NCBI GenBank assembly: GCA_027603065.1
Contig: JADGJP010000014.1
Location: 521,061 to 585,060, forward strand
Length of the DNA stretch: 64,000 bases
Direction: 5' to 3'
From: Geranomyces variabilis
Taxonomy: Eukaryota; Chytridiomycota; Chytridiomycetes; Spizellomycetales; Powellomycetaceae
Both the position numbers and the translations under genes were made by a program. The number at the start of each line of letters is the position of its first letter. Position 1 is the stretch's first letter. This document shows positions 60,446-64,000 of the stretch, one piece after another. Below the pieces are notes generated by a model, which saw nothing but the letters and a program-made list of their open reading frames with translations, searched no databases and was not told the DNA's origin.

Positions 60446-62922
60446 CTATGTCAAATAGGTTCGAAGGAACATTGCGAACAGATCCATTCGCCCTTCGGAG
60501 GGTCTGAAAGCCCAACGCAAGCGAGGTGATACCAGCCGACGTCGCAGCCCTGCCAGATTGTCATCAGAGAGGTATACGGAAATGATATCGCCCATCACAA
60601 ACTGACTTACGTCGCGTTCGCACAAAATCAGGGTGCCTTCCGTGTCCTGCAAAAAAGGAAGGAAACATGTGGGGTCCGGGTTACTTGATGTAAAAGCAGT
60701 ATTGACTTACCTTGCGGCAGTAGCAGAAAGACGGGATCACATGACTTCCGGACTGTTCGTTGGCCACCCCGCTAGAAACCAGGGGCGGCGGCACCGAGTC
60801 AACTTCCGAAGTCGTCGTCCAATCAACAAAATGGTCATCATCTTTGTGGTCACTGTTTTGTGGGGGTTCAAATGAGATTCCTTCGCACCGCGTAGCCACT
60901 ACCCAGGCCACGCACACCCGGGGCCACTTACCGCGTACAACTCAAGCAATTCAGGTCCCAAGCTTTCTGCTGGGAGGCTTGTTATCGAATGTAAGTCATT
61001 CATAAAAGGGCGTATTAACAGGAAGTGTGCGACCCACCTACCTGCATGATGGCGTTTGACGGTTTCCATGGCCTCGCGGTGAACGCAAATGCGACCGGAT
61101 CCCAAAACATTCTGCATACGCACACACACCCGGAATGCAAAGGCGGAATGTTCGCCAATCTTGTCGGTCAACGATCGCTCAAGCAATCTGAGACATGTGC
61201 ATACCAGTCGCTCTGAAATCCGTCCGTAAGGGAACCGCGGCGTAACCAAGACCAAGGTATGGGCACGAACCATTGACATAGCCTTCCGGCAAAGGACCGT
61301 GTTCTTGATGCAAAAGCTGCTCGAGTGTGTATAACAAATAATAGGAAATGCTAAGAGCAGATATTGCGGCGTACTCGTCGTCCACTCCTGCCAATGAGGA
61401 CTTCCAAAATTCCGGCGCAATAAGTCCCTGCTGACGTTGATCTAGTTCGGGGAACTTGTCCGGGAGGATTTTGACGTCAGCCATCCCCGATAGACGCGTC
61501 ATAGAGTCGCATTTTTCGGCCAGCATGACCATTATCGATGGAACGAGTATCCGCTGTATAGCGCCAATATCCACAAGTAGGTGACATAGTGTCTGGCACG
61601 CGTCGAGCTCAGATCTCGGTTTCCCACTACTTTCGCTAAATGTCGCAGCCTCGGTTTCGTGCCAGTTGTTCTCATCTGTCGCGCAAAAATCGTTATCTGC
61701 AGCGCCGAGCATGCAGATCAGATCGACCACATCACGGGCGAATGCAGTGTAAATAATCGCAAATTGCTCATGGTCCTGACTTGAAAAGCAGTCTGACGAA
61801 GCGAATTCTGAAGGGTTTGATAACATAGCAAGTTAGGTGTGTGTACTTGGCGAAAGGTGGCCCCGCAGCAACGCACCCAGAATCCTGAATGAGATCCTTC
61901 TTAAGCCAACAGCAGCTTGTCGGAGACCTTGGCGTATCTGCTGAGCATCCTGCGGATGCTGGCGATCGCGCGTGCCAGGCTGTACGACTTTCCCCAGCTC
62001 CAAGCAGCGTCGGCGGACGTCATCCATACTGTGCCTCAATATCTGTTGAGCGGCGTTAGCAACCAGGAACGAGTTTCCGACCCGCGTCGTGCCTTCTAAA
62101 GGGTGGCATTGCATGTTATGATCACGGCAGCAGAAGAAATGGGGACGAGAAATGGGACGTAAGTCACCCTCTTGCTCCGATGCTCTGAGCAGAAGCCGCA
62201 CGAGCTCCAAGAACTCCATACTTGATCGAAGCTCCACGCCTCCGCCAAACATGGCAGACTCTAGAGATGGCGCTTAGAGAGAGAAATGTAGGGCACAAAA
62301 GCTTAGCGCACACCTTCTTTTGCCAGAGCTGCAGCTTTGGTCTTTTGATACGTATGAGCTTTTTTTTTCTTAGTCCCGGTGTGTTCCCGGTGCTTCTGCT
62401 GTAGAGATTTGACCTCGAGCTCTGCTTGGCAAAGCTTCCTCCTGGTCTCTTGCAATGCACTTTGCAGCTCCTCTATTTGGGCTTTGAGCTCCTCAGCCTT
62501 AGCCCGATCATTGATTTTCTCAACATCGTTGAGACCGGCGTACACGATGCGCGCGTCCTGGCCAGCTTCAAGTGCTACGCAGACCGATTCCGATAAATCG
62601 TCGACTACAAAGCTCCGCGTGGTGTGCGCGACGGAGTTCATGCCGACTTCCAGCGCGCCAGGCTGAAGTAGCAAGGTTGCGTATTCTGAACAACAGTTTG
62701 TAAGCACAAGGCTTATCACCATACCAGCAACACGAGAGGAGAGGGATAAGCTTCTCTGTATAATAAATACTTACCATCCACAGCTAGCTCCAACGGTTTG
62801 CAACGAGCGAGAGCAAGTAGCTATGCAACGCAGATATGAGTTAGCGCGCTGCCCGTTTTCTTCGCGTTCGCCCGCAAACTCACCAATGCAGCCTGCAGCC
62901 GGCGGTGGGACGTTTCTGTCAT
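60446..62922 (-). CDS. Unrecognised multi-exon gene with central coiled coil
   Basis: A chain of minus-strand exons with matching splice phases: MTETSHRRLQAAL (start 62922), ELAVDEYATLLLQPGALEVG, then a coiled coil (KAEELKAQIEELQSALQETR, ending in a Lys-rich run), ELRSSMEFLELVRLLLRASE, GTTRVGNSFLVANAAQQILR, FASSDCFSSQDHEQFAIIYT, DACQTLCHLLVDIGAIQRIL, ISALSISYYLLYTLEQLLHQ, LLERSLTDKIGEHSAFAFRV, ESLGPELLELYA, SGSHVIPSFCYCRKDTEGTL and a last exon ending at 60446. Roughly 650-700 aa. Mostly helical, HEAT-like in feel; no family recognised. The stretch 61830-61990 is unresolved (two frames look plausible), so it could be two genes. Codon and splice quality match the neighbours. Confidence 0.5.
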
Positions 62923-63449
62923 TGCGAGGTAACTACTGTATATTGTCAGGTAGAAGGGCAGCAAGCGACGGCACCGGAAGCTGGAGCAGAATGCGAACGC
63001 GCGGGGACGCTCAGCGCGTTGTTCTTGGGTCTCCGGACTCGGCACTCCCCGCTGAGTCAGCGGGCTGCACAGCCGGGGCGCGGGTGTCGCGCCAGAAATA
63101 GTCCCCCCTGAAAAGAGAGTCCCCCCCGCGCCGCCCACTATTTTTGGAGGGCGCAGCTGAACTAGTTCATACAATACCATCACACTCAGCAAAGATTCGG
63201 GCATGCCATAATCAGAGGTTTTACTGAAAAGATCTTGGGTATTACGAGACCATGAAAACTGCAAGCTGCTATGTACAAAGAAAACTGCAACTACAACACA
63301 AAAACCCAAAAGGCGGAATGGCCAGACTACTCGCCGTACTTGGCAGGACGGCCTGCGTTCCGGGGCAATTGAGTACTGGCGGTTTTGTTTGCCTGAATGG
63401 CCTTCCTTCGCCCGGCTTTGTGTACTTTCTGTGCACGTGCAATCCGGCA
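62923..63449. other. Upstream region with C-rich blocks
   Basis: About 530 bases between the proposed start of one minus-strand gene and the stop of the next. It contains two C-rich runs at about 63099-63130 of the form AGTCCCCCC separated by about 20 bases, and a GC-rich stretch around 63000-63090. An open minus-strand frame crosses it but is low-complexity. Likely promoter of the gene ending at 60446. Confidence 0.4.
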
Positions 63450-64000
63450 TTACGCCTCTTGTTCAACCTCAATGCGAGTATGTTCGGCCTCTTGCTTTGC
63501 CTTGATACGGGCTAGAGCTGCAAGTGGCCCAGCGGCAGCAACAGCCGTGGCTCTCGGACCAGTGACTGGGGGAAGCTAGAAAAGCAAACTGTAAGAAAAC
63601 TCTGAAAACTCCATCTGGGTCTATCTCTTCGTTGAGGCTATTGGTAACAGCAGTATCAAATCCAGACTGGGAGCTTCCAGGAACAGCAATGCGGGGCCGT
63701 TGACCCTTGTCGGTAGGCTCGCCGCCACCCTTGCACTTTTGTTGAGTGCTATTGCCCACTGCAAGAGAGTTGGCATACTCTTTTGGCAATTTGCTGGAGG
63801 GAAGTAAAATTAAAGTAAGCCAGGAGCAAAACTCCGGAAGAGGTTTTGGCCGCGATCAAAGCTTTCATACCTCAATAAGTGATGCGAGGAAGTGTCTGTG
63901 GACGATATCGCTGGGAGAGGAGCGTTGTAAAGTGCCCGGGTAGGAGCACTTAGAAATTTTTTGGCGGGGGATATGGAGAGGTAGCAGTGATAGGAAGGGG
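63450..64000 (-). CDS. Hypothetical protein, 5' part outside the window
   Basis: The 3' end of a minus-strand gene. Segments in order: RALYNAPLPAISSTDTSSHH (about 63875-63935), KLPKEYANSLAVGNSTQQKC (about 63740-63800), SSQSGFDTAVTNSLNEEIDP (about 63610-63680), then a last exon 63575..63450 with PPVTGPRATAVAAAGPLAAL and an Ala/Glu-rich helix (RIKAKQEAEHTRIEVEQEA) before the TAA. The join to the last exon would need a very short intron or an unusual donor; reading straight through gives a Cys/Ser-rich end instead. No family recognised. Confidence 0.4.

Noticed and set aside
60446-62922. Possible dynactin p150 or eIF2B-beta homologue
   Set aside because: A few segments (a coiled coil, RVGNSFLVANAAQQILR) recall these families, but the order and key motifs do not match.
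62821-63450. 209-codon minus-strand frame upstream of MTETSHRRLQ
   Set aside because: It is an in-frame upstream extension with low-complexity, Pro/Arg/Cys-rich sequence over C-rich repeats and no motif.

Overview
Eukaryotic nuclear DNA with short spliceosomal introns, most likely from a zoosporic (flagellated) fungus. Fungal signs are a Pam17 subunit of the mitochondrial import motor, a fungal-type squalene epoxidase, an Ede1-like EH protein and a Kic1/Nak1-type germinal-centre kinase. A complete kinesin-9 (KIF9) gene implies a motile flagellum, and a Frizzled-like receptor is compatible with early-diverging fungi. Genus cannot be told from the sequence alone. Introns are GT-AG, mostly 50-130 nt. 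Some genes are nearly intronless (the Rqc2/NEMF and Utp12 homologues), while others are cut into many small exons (exportin-5, SNX4, the Kic1-type kinase, kinesin-9).

Layout. 1-9641: 3'-truncated Bro1-domain gene (-), NEMF/Rqc2 (+), TIM50 (+), an unrecognised spliced gene (-), capping protein beta (+). 9749-19282: exportin-5/Msn5 (-), a parvulin PIN4 (-), Utp12/WDR3 (+). 19357-27871: an unknown gene (-), DNA2 (+), an unknown basic protein (-), SNX4/Atg24 (+). 28099-44601: ERG1 (-) and a Frizzled-like receptor (+) diverging from a repeat-rich 0.8 kb promoter region, then Ede1/EPS15 (+), a RasGEF protein with an MIT-like N-terminus (-), an F-box protein (+), an ALKBH8-type AlkB dioxygenase (+) and a PWI/RS splicing factor SRRM1 (-). 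45049-64000: an unknown gene (-), a Ste20-family kinase (+), dienelactone hydrolase (+), kinesin-9 (-), Pam17 (-), Yop1/REEP (+), TAF6 (-), glutathione reductase (+), a long unrecognised gene (-) and the 3' part of another gene running off the right edge (-).

The genes are a normal eukaryotic mix and not one operon-like system. Thematic links: TIM50 and PAM17 serve the same TIM23 import machinery. The Bro1 protein, Ede1, SNX4 and perhaps the MIT-like RasGEF belong to endosomal traffic. XPO5, SRRM1, TAF6 and UTP12 belong to RNA and gene expression. No tRNA, rRNA, transposon, viral gene or CRISPR array was recognised. The most unusual items are the Frizzled-like receptor, the MIT-like/RasGEF combination, the kinesin-9 P-loop built from 27- and 22-nt exons, and two or three spliced genes with no recognisable family. 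Exon ends were placed by eye from GT/AG sites and reading frame, so they may be off by a base or a neighbouring site.
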